In this document: positions 15,703 to 25,597 of the stretch, in pieces
Layout of the letters: each line of letters opens with the position of its first letter
Numbering within the stretch: position 1 is the stretch's first letter
NCBI GenBank assembly: GCA_038204465.1
Contig: JBBRCX010000020.1
Coordinates: 1-49,918 of the forward strand
DNA length: 49,918 bases
Source of the DNA: JBBRCX01 sp038204465
Lineage (GTDB): Bacteria > Planctomycetota > Phycisphaerae > Tepidisphaerales > Tepidisphaeraceae
Reading direction: 5' to 3'
Notes under the pieces: model-generated
What the model was told of the DNA's origin: nothing
Database searches by the model: none
Seen by the model: the letters and a program-made list of their open reading frames with translations, nothing else
Program-made: the position numbers and the translations under genes

Positions 15703-17076
<1,374 letters not shown>

Positions 17077-17142
17077 AACTTTTCCCTTGACTGTTTCTGA
17101 CTCGCGATGATCGGATTTGCAGATTCGAATTGGCCCACCGTT

Positions 17143-17883
17143 TCACTCGTCGCCATCGTCGTCGGCGATGGAGTCGATGGCCTGCTCGACTTCTTTCGCC
17201 GCGAAGACGCCCAGGTCTTCCAGCGCGAGCAGCGCCGCCTTTTGCTCGGCCATCTTCTTGTTGGGGCCCCACGCCGAGCTGAATCGCCTGCCGCCGATGC
17301 AGACGCAGACTTCGAAGCACTTGCTGTGGTCCGGCCCTTTCTCGTCCAGCAACTCGTAAATGGGCGTCGCCGCCAGCGCTTTCTGCGCGTGCTGCTGAAG
17401 GACGGCTTTGAAATTCTGCTGATGCGAATTGGCCGCGATCTCATCGATCTTCGGGTTCATCGTGCGCAGCACGTACGCCTTCACGGTCTCAAAACCCCCG
17501 TCGAGATACAGGGCCGCCACAAGCGATTCGTATACCGCGGCCGCGAGCGAGCTGGGCATGCTGTTGCGCGAGCTGATTCCCTTGCCGATGATCAGCAGAT
17601 CGGTCAGCCCCGTGTCATTGGCCACCTCGGCGCACGTCCGGCGCGATACCACCGCGGACTTGATCTTCGTGAGATCACCCTCCTGGTACTCGGGGAAGCG
17701 CAGGTACAGCGCTTCGCAGATAATCAGGTCGAGCACCGCATCGCCGAGAAACTCCATCCGCTCGTTGCTTTGCAGGCGGTTGTCCGCGATCGACGCGTGC
17801 GTCAGCGCTTCCTTGAGCATGAGCGGGTTACGAAACGTATGGCCAAGGATCTGCTCCGCACTATCATGGGTTTCGTTGGTCAC
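17143..17883 (-). CDS. rnc: Ribonuclease III
   Basis: A 246-residue double-strand RNA endonuclease that processes rRNA and mRNA. Residues about 8-150 are the nuclease domain with the signature NERMEFLGDAVLDL (Glu41, Glu44, Asp48) and the second metal segment AAAVYESLVAALYLDGG with Glu119. The Asp normally three residues before this Glu (Asp114 in E. coli) is Ala116 here. Residues about 155-228 are the double-stranded RNA-binding domain ending GPNKKMAEQKAALLAL. The start is GTG at 17883, with no strong ribosome-binding site. An acidic tail (DSIADDDGDE) follows. It converges with the phosphodiesterase gene. Identification is secure. Confidence 0.93.
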   Translation of the reverse strand: MTNETHDSAEQILGHTFRNPLMLKEALTHASIADNRLQSNERMEFLGDAVLDLIICEALYLRFPEYQEGDLTKIKSAVVSRRTCAEVANDTGLTDLLIIGKGISSRNSMPSSLAAAVYESLVAALYLDGGFETVKAYVLRTMNPKIDEIAANSHQQNFKAVLQQHAQKALAATPIYELLDEKGPDHSKCFEVCVCIGGRRFSSAWGPNKKMAEQKAALLALEDLGVFAAKEVEQAIDSIADDDGDE

Positions 17884-18188
17884 AAAAACTCACAGCAACG
17901 AGATGTGGATCACCCGATGCAGCGCACTACACCAGGGTGGGGAACGCTGGCGGAACAGGAGGAGGGGAATGCCGGTTTTGTTGATCGGCGGCATCCAGCC
18001 GGCACACCGCGATTGCGGCTGCGAGGCTGGGCGATCAGCAAAACTGAAACTCCACTCGGCCCTGATCCAGGCCAGCATTCGCCTGGAATTCGAAGGAGCC
18101 CCGCGATGGGCCCCTTCGCACAACGTGTCATCGAAAGCTATCCAGCTTTTGCGACGATGTCAATTTCAACTCTGGACGCGGTGCAGGC
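17884..18188. other. Intergenic region upstream of rnc, no gene seen
   Basis: This 305-bp stretch lies between the rnc start and the left end of the insertion sequence. Short frames exist on both strands but none has a ribosome-binding site, plausible composition or recognisable product. It should hold the rnc promoter. It would originally have continued into 19708-19850, the sequence on the far side of the IS. Confidence 0.5.
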
Positions 18189-19699
18189 GGGTGTGACCAT
18201 CTTTGTTGGCATCACGCTGCCGTTGACCAATACGCCTTGGCCTGTCCGCTGTCGTACAGGGCGGTCAGGTTCATCATCGCGGCCGCGTGATCGCGGTCCC
18301 ATTTCATGCCCGGTCGCTTCAGCCGCAGCGTCAGCGTTTTGCACATCGCCTCGGTTGGGCCCGAGCCGATGTCATAGCCCTTGGCCAGTGCCATGGGATA
18401 ATCCAGCAACTCCAGTCGACTCACGACGTACTCCCTCAGAAGTCGCAGGCTTTCGCGCTTGGCCGCGGACCGCGTTTTCCTGGCCAGGGCATCGATGGCG
18501 GCGAGCATGGCCGTCACGCCCAGTTCCTTGATCTCCTTCAAGCGGGCCGCAGCCCAATCCACCGCTTCCTGCGTCTCGCCCATGCAGCATATTGCCGCTG
18601 CGTGGACGTGCTGGCTCAAGTGATAAAAATCCAGCAGCATCACCTTGATCAGCAGAAGCATCCGGCAAATCTGCCCGGCGATCCACTTGGCTCCATCGGT
18701 CAATGAGATGCTCTCATCGGCCTGCTCGAACCCCACCTGGCCCGCATGCTCTTTAAGCAAGGGGCCAAATGCTTCGCTGTCACCTTCGGTCACGAACACA
18801 TGACGATGCTTCTTGTCCTGATCGTAAAACAGCCCGATCTTCATCTCCTTGTACCGCTCGTCGGAGCCTTCCCGCGCCGGCGCAACGGGCTTGGCGTTGC
18901 CGACTCCCGCCGCCGACCGCTGCTGACGGCGAATCGCCTGGTTTTTCCGGCGTTTTTCCTTCTCCTGTTGCGTCACTGTCGCCACCATCACTCCGTCCAC
19001 TCCCGCATAGACACGCGTCAGCGACCCTTCTTTTGCATCCGCGCCCACCTTGGCGTCAACGCTGGTCCAGGCGGCCTTTAGCGTCCCACGGTTGCGTGCC
19101 TGCGCGATGCCCGCGGCCTGTGATTCCACCAACTTGCGTAACCGTTCTCTACCCACCGGAACATTGCCAATCCGCGCCGCGTCCTCCGCAGCCTGACGAA
19201 AATCCTGCACCATTCCCAAGCGGCACAGAATCTCCCTGGCCCCGCGCGAAACCGCACCATCATCGATTCCAACGGACGCATCGGCCGGAAAGACTCCGCC
19301 CTGCCCCTTGGCCCAAAAGTAGGTGCGCTTCAATTCAATCTCGCCGTCCGCGGTCAACACGCGCACGTCGCGACTTCCCTTGCCCCGAAGCGGCATCGAC
19401 CCGTCCGTCGGGGGAAAAAGCCGCCTGCGATTCAGACGGCAACCGATCAACCCGGCCTTGAATCATTTGACCAAAACACTCGGCGGTGAGCTTCTGGAAA
19501 ATGTCCCGGACTTCCCATTCGCTGGCGGCAATCCATTGCCCATCCGGTGCTTCATCAACGGCCCGCAGCGCCTCATTCAGCGATTGCTGAAATCGCTCCG
19601 TCAACCGAACTTTGAGGACTTCCTTGTCCATATGCGACCTCCAAGAATGAACCTATCCGGCATTATAACGCCATCTGCCAAGAAGGATGGCCACACCCG
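18189..19699 (-). mobile_element. ISKra4-type insertion sequence, complete with TIRs and target duplication
   Basis: A 1511-bp element. The left end GGGTGTGACCATCTTTGTTG (18189 onwards) matches the inverted right end GGGTGTGGCCATCCTTCTTG (reading back from 19699), 20 of 23 bases overall. Direct repeats GTGCAGGC lie immediately outside at 18181-18188 and 19700-19707, an intact 8-bp target duplication that indicates fairly recent insertion. It carries one minus-strand transposase with a frameshift near its N-terminus. It sits between rnc and the S55-domain gene and does not visibly break a coding sequence. Confidence 0.88.
18212..19631 (-). pseudogene. ISKra4-like transposase with frameshift
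   Basis: The N-terminal part starts at ATG 19631 (MDKEVLKVRL) and runs about 78 residues to SQAAFSPDG; the rest continues in a different frame from TDGSMPLRGKG to the stop at 18212. The switch falls at a T5C5 run near 19416-19425 and needs a +1 (or -2) shift. Together they give about 480 residues, a normal length for the family. DDE-type residues appear in AGVDGVMV, LTDGAKWI and YDIGSGPTEAMCKTLTLRL, the last being the family's conserved Glu region. It could be a mutation, a sequencing indel in a homopolymer, or programmed frameshifting. Given the intact ends the element may still be mobile if the shift is programmed. Confidence 0.75.
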
Positions 19700-19850
19700 T
19701 GCAGGCGCGCCCCGATGCGGCGTCGAGCCCGTGCGCCAACGCGTCGCTTGCGACGCTATCTTCGCCAATCTACCATGCCATCCGAAAGCTGCTCCGGCCC
19801 ATCTGTGCTCCCGGCTGAGGCCCCGGCGGGTTCCAAGCCGATCAAAACCG

Positions 19851-21869
19851 ATGAAACGCCTGATGCTCACGCTTGCCTGGCTCCTCCTTTTCCCGCTCTG
19901 GGCTGCCGCCGACAGCACCACCCAACCGAGCCTGTTCAATCCCGATCGGCACATGCGGGTCTCGGAAGTGCAGCCCGGAATGAAGGGCTACGGGCTCACC
20001 GTCTTCAAGGGTTCCAAGGTCGAGCGGTTCAGCGTGGAAGCGCTGTCGGTCCTTCACAATTTCAACCCGCAGTATGACGTCGTTCTCATCAAGTGCGGCG
20101 GCGCCAACCTCGAACACACCGGCGCGATCTCCGGCATGAGCGGTTCGCCGATCTTCTTGATCGACGCGAAGGGCCGCGAGCGCATGATCGGCGCATTCGC
20201 CTACGGATGGCCGTTCACCAAGGACGCGGTGGGCGGCGTGCAACCAATCGAATACATGCTCGATGCGCCGCTATCCACCAAACCAGCGGGCGATGCGATC
20301 GGAGGCGCCAAGGCATCGGCCCACCCGCGCGGGCGTTGGTCGCTCAGCGATGTGCCGGCATTTTTGCCGAAGGCGCGCCAGCGCACGAATCTGGCGGTAT
20401 CCGCTCAGACCTCCCGCTACCGCTTTTTCGCGGGCGAACAGCCGGCGCAACTGCAAGCGCTGGCGACGCCCCTTCTAACCACGGGTGTTTCACAAAAAGT
20501 GCTGGCGCAGATGTCCCCGGCATTCGAGGCCTACGGACTGTTGCCGCTGCAGGCAGGCGGAGCGGGAGGCTCGGGAGCGAAGGATGAACCCGCGGCGAAA
20601 CTCGAGCCCGGCTCCGTCATGGCGGTCCCGCTGTTGACCGGCGACGTCGATATGACGGCGCTTGGCACGTGCACCGAGGTGATCGGGAATCGCATTTTCG
20701 GCTTCGGCCATCCGTTCAACAATGAAGGGAGCATCGATCTCCCGGTGGGCGGCGGGCAAGTCCACGGCGTCATCGCGAATCTCTCCACAAGCTTCAAACT
20801 CGGATCGATGGGCCGGCCGCTGGGGCGCCTCACTTCAGACCGGACCGTCGGCGTCGCGGGGCTGCTGGGCGAGCCCGGGCCGATGGTGCCGATCGAATTG
20901 CGCGTCAGCTATACCGATGGCAGCCAGGATCGCCTCTACAGGTTCAACAGCGCGCTGCATCCGAAGTTTACCCCGCTGATCCTGCTGATGGCGTTCAGCG
21001 CCGCCCTCGGCGGCTCCAACGATCTGCCGCAGTACAACACCCTGGACTACGACCTTTCGCTCGAGTTCGCCAACGGTCAGACGATCAAGATCGCGAATAC
21101 GACGGTCAATGCGCCCTCGGCCGAGTTGTTCGCGGAATTCGGCGCGCCGTTGATGGCCGCCGCAGAGAATCCTTTCGAGCGCGTGTTGATCAAAAAAATG
21201 AGCGGAACGGTTCGCGTGAGCCCGGAGGCGCGCGAAGCGCAAATCCTGGAGGTGAACGTCCCGCGCGCCAAATATCACGCTGGAGAGACGGTCCGCGCGT
21301 TTGTCACCTACAAGCCGTTCCACGGCGCCGAGGCGATCCTGCCGGCGGAGCTCGAATTGCCCAAGGACCTTCCAGTCGGTTCATACCAGCTCGTCATCTC
21401 CGATTGGCAGCGTTACATGACGGACGAGCAGCAGTCCAAGGCGTTCCGCTTCAACGCCGAAACGCTGCGCGAGATGTTCGACGTGCTGCGCGACGTCTCC
21501 TCGATGAGGCACAACGCGCTCTATCTGCGGCTCGTGCGTCAGCCGGACGGCGTGGCGATCGGCCGAACGGCGATGCCGCAGCTTCCATCCTCCCGCCGGC
21601 AGGTGATCGTAGGCGCGGGCCGGAGCAACACCACGCGCTTCGTGAGCTCGACCTCCAAGTCGGTGCCGACGGAGATGGTCATGAACGGATCGGCCGAATT
21701 CACCCTGACCATCGAAGCCGATACCAAAGTGCAGCTAGGCAAGCCGGCTGTGGCCCAGCCGGAGCTTCCGCAGCCGCCCGCGAAGCCTGAAGAGCCAAAG
21801 GCCAGGCCCGGCGCCAATGAGAAGCCTGCGCCGAAAGACACGCCAAACCCCAACACGCCCAACGACTGA
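19851..21869 (+). CDS. Exported SpoIVB peptidase S55-domain protein
   Basis: A 672-residue protein. Residues 1-20 are a signal peptide (basic MKR, then a Leu/Trp-rich core ending AAA). The S55 domain contains GAISGMSGSPIFLIDAKG (residues 91-108), the serine-protease-like core, and later IFGFGHPFNNEGS with the conserved His. The C-terminal third is beta-rich, and the last 45 residues are Pro/Lys/Glu-rich and disordered. In sporulating Firmicutes SpoIVB cuts the SpoIVF complex; planctomycete homologues are not linked to sporulation and their targets are unknown. ATG 19851 fits the signal peptide; the long upstream extension of the frame overlaps the IS and is not coding. It is followed after 10 bp by the propeller gene, probably in one operon. 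Confidence 0.8.
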   Translation: MKRLMLTLAWLLLFPLWAAADSTTQPSLFNPDRHMRVSEVQPGMKGYGLTVFKGSKVERFSVEALSVLHNFNPQYDVVLIKCGGANLEHTGAISGMSGSPIFLIDAKGRERMIGAFAYGWPFTKDAVGGVQPIEYMLDAPLSTKPAGDAIGGAKASAHPRGRWSLSDVPAFLPKARQRTNLAVSAQTSRYRFFAGEQPAQLQALATPLLTTGVSQKVLAQMSPAFEAYGLLPLQAGGAGGSGAKDEPAAKLEPGSVMAVPLLTGDVDMTALGTCTEVIGNRIFGFGHPFNNEGSIDLPVGGGQVHGVIANLSTSFKLGSMGRPLGRLTSDRTVGVAGLLGEPGPMVPIELRVSYTDGSQDRLYRFNSALHPKFTPLILLMAFSAALGGSNDLPQYNTLDYDLSLEFANGQTIKIANTTVNAPSAELFAEFGAPLMAAAENPFERVLIKKMSGTVRVSPEAREAQILEVNVPRAKYHAGETVRAFVTYKPFHGAEAILPAELELPKDLPVGSYQLVISDWQRYMTDEQQSKAFRFNAETLREMFDVLRDVSSMRHNALYLRLVRQPDGVAIGRTAMPQLPSSRRQVIVGAGRSNTTRFVSSTSKSVPTEMVMNGSAEFTLTIEADTKVQLGKPAVAQPELPQPPAKPEEPKARPGANEKPAPKDTPNPNTPND

Positions 21870-21879
21870 CGGAGCAATC

Positions 21880-24387
21880 ATGAGGCTACTGCTGTGCGCG
21901 GTGGTTTGCGCCCTGGCGGCCCCCGCCTTCTCGGTGGGGACCAGCTATTGGACACAGACGAACGAAGCCGAGTTCAATCAGGGCACCTTCGACAACGTCG
22001 TCGCCACGAACCTCGGGGACCTGAAGCTGTCGCGCGCGGTGAAGACGCTGATGGAGCAGGACCCGAAGATCAGCACGGTCAGCGCGATGGTGGAAGCCCC
22101 CGACGGCGCCATCTACGCCGGCACCGGGCCCCACGGCATCCTGCTCAAGATCAAGGACGGAAAGGCGACGCACGCCGCCGAGATCGAAGGCGCAACCCAC
22201 CTGTTCGCGCTCGCGATCGACAATCAGGCCCGCCTGATCGTCGGGGCCAGCGGCGAGAAAGGCCGCGTGCTGCGGATCGACAAGGAAGGCGCAAAGCCGA
22301 CGGAACTGTTCAAGGACGATGGCGTCCAGTACGTCTGGGCGCTGAGCGTCACCCCCGACGGGCTGATCTACGCGGCGACCGGACCGACGGGCAAACTGGT
22401 GGAGATTGATGCGGATGGAAAGACGCGCGTCCTGCTGGACAGCGATGAGAACAACCTGCTCAGTCTCATCTCCGACGGGAAAGACCTGCTCTACGTTGGG
22501 AGCGATCCCAATGGCGTCGTCTATCGCGTGAACCGCAAGACCGGCGAGAACTTCATCCTCTTCGACGCGGCGGAGAGCGAGATCAGCGCGCTTGCCCTGG
22601 ACAAAAAGGGAAACCTCTACGCGGGAACCGCCGAGGCGCGCGACGACATTCCCGGACTCGGTCAGCTTCCGACCGGCGCCGATCGCGCCGGCCGGCCCGA
22701 AGGCGGAGCGAGCGGCGTTCCCATTCGAGCCGAGCCGCCGGCGACTCCGGAGCCGCCCTCGCTTCCGGATCCGAATCCCGGCCGGCCTGAACCTATTCCG
22801 AAGCAGGCGCCACAAAAGAGATCATCCGCCTCTCCAGGCCCCGCAGACAGCGCGAGTCATGCGGCCAGCCTCGCGAACGGCTTTGAAGGCCTGTCCTTTG
22901 CGGCGCAGAAACCCAAGGCCGGTCCGGCCGCAAACGACGACGACGATGTCGAGTCCCCCGACAGAAAAGATCCTTCCGACGCCAAACCCCCACACCCCGG
23001 GCCCCCGACCCCGCCGCCGGCGCCTCCGCCGGGCGCACCCGCGCCCGCTCGCCCCGGCACGCTTCCAACCGACACAGGGCGACAGCCTAACGTCGATACT
23101 GCAGGCACCGGCGAGCCCCGCAGCGAGGGAAACGCGGTGTATCGCATCGATCCCGACGGCTTCGTCACGGAGGTCTTCCGTCAGCGGTCTCTGGTGCTTT
23201 CGATTGTCGAGAAGGATGGCGCCCTCCTGATCGGAAGCGGAAGCGAGGGCCTCATCTACCAGGTGAAGCCGGCGGCCGAGGAAACCCTCGTCGTCGCAAA
23301 AGTGGATCCCAAGCAGGTGATGTGCCTTCTGCCGGCCAGGGACGGACGCGTCTACCTCGGACTGGCAAACGTCGGCAGCGTGGTGTCGATGAGCTCAGGG
23401 TTCGCCACCGAAGGCAGCTACACCAGCCCGGTCCTCGACGCCACGCAGATCAGCCGGTTCGGCAAGATGCAACTCCACGGCTCGTTGCCTTCCGGCACGA
23501 CGCTCAAAGTTTCGACGCGCAGCGGGAATGCCAAGAGCGCGGGGCAGAGGGGTTGGTCCGAGTGGTCGAAGGAGGTGCCGGCCGCCGAATTCCTGCAGCT
23601 GACGTCGCCTTCCGCGCGGTTCCTTCAGTATCGGCTCAGCGTCACCAGCGCAGAAGGCAAAACCACTCCGGTGGTGGAGGACGTGAGCATCGCCTATCAG
23701 GTCCCCAACCTCGCGCCGGTGGTGAAGTCGGTGCGGATCACGCCCGTACCGGAGAATGCCGGCGCGACGGCAAACCCACCGGGTGATTCCGACAGCGCGC
23801 GCACTTCGACCGCGCGGCGGCAGGCCATCAGCTGGGAGGCCGCAGATCCCAATGCTGACGGACTGCGCTACTCGTTGTATTTCCGGCGCGGCACAGACGG
23901 GCCCTGGATACTGATCAAGGACAAAATATCCGAGGCGCAATATGAGTGGGACACGCGCACTGTCGCCGACGGCAGGTATGAGATCAAAGTCATCGCCAGC
24001 GATGCAGCGTCGAACCCGCCTGGATTCGGGCGCATGGGCAGCCGCGTGAGCGATCCCGTCCTGGTGGACAACACGCCGCCGGTCATCGGCGACTTGCGTT
24101 GGCAGAAGAAAGACGGCGCCGCGCAGATCAGCCTGAAGGTCGTCGATCGCACCAGCGTCGTGTCCAACCTGGAGTATGCCGTCGATTCCGCGAAGGACTG
24201 GCAGGCAGTGCTGCCATCCGATAACATCTTCGACGGCCCCGACGAAGAGGTTTCGTTCACGATCTCGGGCCTAAGCCCCGGCGAGCACCAGGTAACCTTG
24301 CGGGCCACCGACTCTAAGGGAAATCAGGCCTTTGAGAACGTCTTTGTGCAGCTGGAGCAGGGAACGACGAGGCCCGCGCCGAAGTAA
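21880..24387 (+). CDS. Exported beta-propeller protein with Pro-rich linker and Fn3-like C-terminus
   Basis: An 835-residue protein with GGAG five bases before ATG 21880. Residues 1-17 are a signal peptide (MRLLLCAVVCALAAPAFS). Residues about 60-270 hold repeated blade motifs such as GAIYAGTGPHGILLKI, GLIYAATGPTGKLVEI and LLYVGSDPNGVVYRV, an NHL/two-component-regulator-type propeller. A long Pro/Ala/Gly/Asp-rich linker (about 275-410) interrupts it before the last blades (VYRIDPDGFVTEVF, LIGSGSEGLIYQV). After about residue 520 there are beta-sandwich, Fn3-like segments (YEWDTRTVADGRYEIKV, VDNTPPVIGDLRW). It is probably periplasmic or surface-attached, with binding rather than catalytic function, and is probably co-expressed with the S55-domain protein. 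Confidence 0.75.
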   Translation: MRLLLCAVVCALAAPAFSVGTSYWTQTNEAEFNQGTFDNVVATNLGDLKLSRAVKTLMEQDPKISTVSAMVEAPDGAIYAGTGPHGILLKIKDGKATHAAEIEGATHLFALAIDNQARLIVGASGEKGRVLRIDKEGAKPTELFKDDGVQYVWALSVTPDGLIYAATGPTGKLVEIDADGKTRVLLDSDENNLLSLISDGKDLLYVGSDPNGVVYRVNRKTGENFILFDAAESEISALALDKKGNLYAGTAEARDDIPGLGQLPTGADRAGRPEGGASGVPIRAEPPATPEPPSLPDPNPGRPEPIPKQAPQKRSSASPGPADSASHAASLANGFEGLSFAAQKPKAGPAANDDDDVESPDRKDPSDAKPPHPGPPTPPPAPPPGAPAPARPGTLPTDTGRQPNVDTAGTGEPRSEGNAVYRIDPDGFVTEVFRQRSLVLSIVEKDGALLIGSGSEGLIYQVKPAAEETLVVAKVDPKQVMCLLPARDGRVYLGLANVGSVVSMSSGFATEGSYTSPVLDATQISRFGKMQLHGSLPSGTTLKVSTRSGNAKSAGQRGWSEWSKEVPAAEFLQLTSPSARFLQYRLSVTSAEGKTTPVVEDVSIAYQVPNLAPVVKSVRITPVPENAGATANPPGDSDSARTSTARRQAISWEAADPNADGLRYSLYFRRGTDGPWILIKDKISEAQYEWDTRTVADGRYEIKVIASDAASNPPGFGRMGSRVSDPVLVDNTPPVIGDLRWQKKDGAAQISLKVVDRTSVVSNLEYAVDSAKDWQAVLPSDNIFDGPDEEVSFTISGLSPGEHQVTLRATDSKGNQAFENVFVQLEQGTTRPAPK

Positions 24388-24451
24388 CTGGCCGGGAGCG
24401 TACAAGGAACATCAGCGCTCGGCCGATGCGGCGGGCACCTAAGGATCCGCA

Positions 24452-24586
24452 ATGCATTACCCCCATAAGAAGAGCCTCATCAAACGCGCCCGCAAGATCG
24501 GTTTCCGCGCCAGAATGAAGACCAAGAAGGGCCGGCAGATGATCAACCGCAAGCGCCGCGCCGGCCGCGCGGTTCAGGTGGTGTGA
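24452..24586 (+). CDS. rpmH: Ribosomal protein bL34
   Basis: A 44-residue, very basic protein (MHYPHKKSLIKRAR...). The family core is GFRARMKTKKGRQMINRKRR followed by AGRAVQVV, matching the bL34 consensus GFRxRMxTxxGRxxLxxRRxxGR. It binds 23S rRNA in the large subunit. AAGGA lies six bases before the ATG. In most bacteria rpmH is next to rnpA and near dnaA; neither is present here, where the neighbours are the propeller gene and an unrelated minus-strand gene. Confidence 0.92.
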   Translation: MHYPHKKSLIKRARKIGFRARMKTKKGRQMINRKRRAGRAVQVV

Positions 24587-24630
24587 GCCCCCGCGATCGA
24601 TTGCACCTCATTTCGTTCGCAAGATCCAAC

Positions 24631-25452
24631 TCAATGCGAAACGCGGTCCGGATTCGGCTCGCCTGCCGGCCCGGGTGAGTCGGCGGCGCCGCGCGCGGGC
24701 TCTGCGGGCTTCACCTGCTCGTGGCTGAAGACGTCGTCGCGTTCCAGTTGCCGGCTTCCTTCCAGCGGCGATTCATCCCGCTCTTCGGAGATCGCGGTCA
24801 GGTCGCCGTCGTTTGGCGCATCGAGATTCTGAAGATCGTCCATCGAGATTTCCTGTTCCAGGCTCGCCTCACCCAGCGGCGCATCGCCGATATCCAATTC
24901 CATCTCCTCGCCCCCCACCGTGTCGGTCGACGCTTCGGGAACCAAGTCCTTTTCGGCGGACAACGCCTGAATCGGCGGCGGTGGCGGGGCGTTGGATTGG
25001 TCCTCGGCAGCACTCTCAGTCTGACCACCTCCGGCATCGGCCGCTTCCTCTCCTGCAGTTTCAAGCTGCTCCGCTTCAGCGCCGGGCGCGGCATCCGTTC
25101 GAGCGGGCATGGCGGGCAGCACGCTGGAGTAGAAACCGATCGCGAACAACCCCTGCTGCTGCTGGTAGGGAAAATTGATCAGCTGGCAGAACTCCCGGAT
25201 CACCCCCTGCGCCTGCGGATCGGTGCGCTCGGCCGCCTGGACCTGCTGCTGATGGCGGCGGTCGCGAAAACGCATGATCTGAACGTAGCGCCCGGTGGCT
25301 TCCGTGCCGCTCCAGTTGGAGCCGACCTGCTCGTAGACTTCAAAGTGATCGCAGCCGAGCCGCGCGAGAGTCTGGCGGAATCGGCGCAGCAGCCGCGCGT
25401 GCTCCGCCCGCTTCTCCTTGGGGACGATGTAACTGTTGGTCTGCAGCAGCAT
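24631..25452 (-). CDS. Hypothetical protein: dimeric alpha/beta-barrel-like domain plus acidic tail
   Basis: A 273-residue protein. Residues 1-115 look like a ferredoxin-like or ABM-type alpha/beta domain (NSYIVPKEKRAEHARLLRRF, HFEVYEQVGSNW, RYVQIMRFRDRRHQQQVQAA). Residues 116-273 are low-complexity, rich in Glu, Asp, Ala and Pro, and predicted to be disordered. There is no signal peptide, membrane segment or catalytic motif. It is not a family that I can name. It is next to rpmH, transcribed towards it. The 145-bp spacer on its other side contains no convincing gene. Confidence 0.6.
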   Translation of the reverse strand: MLLQTNSYIVPKEKRAEHARLLRRFRQTLARLGCDHFEVYEQVGSNWSGTEATGRYVQIMRFRDRRHQQQVQAAERTDPQAQGVIREFCQLINFPYQQQQGLFAIGFYSSVLPAMPARTDAAPGAEAEQLETAGEEAADAGGGQTESAAEDQSNAPPPPPIQALSAEKDLVPEASTDTVGGEEMELDIGDAPLGEASLEQEISMDDLQNLDAPNDGDLTAISEERDESPLEGSRQLERDDVFSHEQVKPAEPARGAADSPGPAGEPNPDRVSH

Positions 25453-25597
25453 TCAGCGCCTTACCGACACATCTTCGCAGAACGGCGCGGGGCGTTCAAA
25501 TTGCATCCTGCCCGCCGGCCCTGTCCGCCCGAGCCTGATGGCCGCAATTTCCTCGCCACAAAACGGGCAACCGCCTCCAGCGTGGCGGATTCGTCAT

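Noticed and set aside
17107..18531. 474-codon plus-strand open frame
   Set aside because: It lies opposite RNase III and continues into the insertion sequence; composition and lack of motifs mark it as a shadow of those genes.
19323..19850. Upstream extension of the S55-protein reading frame
   Set aside because: It runs through the end of the IS and lacks similarity; the signal peptide at 19851 marks the true start.
25453..25597. Possible small zinc-ribbon gene (CPFCGEEI segment) on the minus strand
   Set aside because: The segment has no start codon in its frame and would need a frameshift; only three Cys are present. It may be a relic but cannot be supported.
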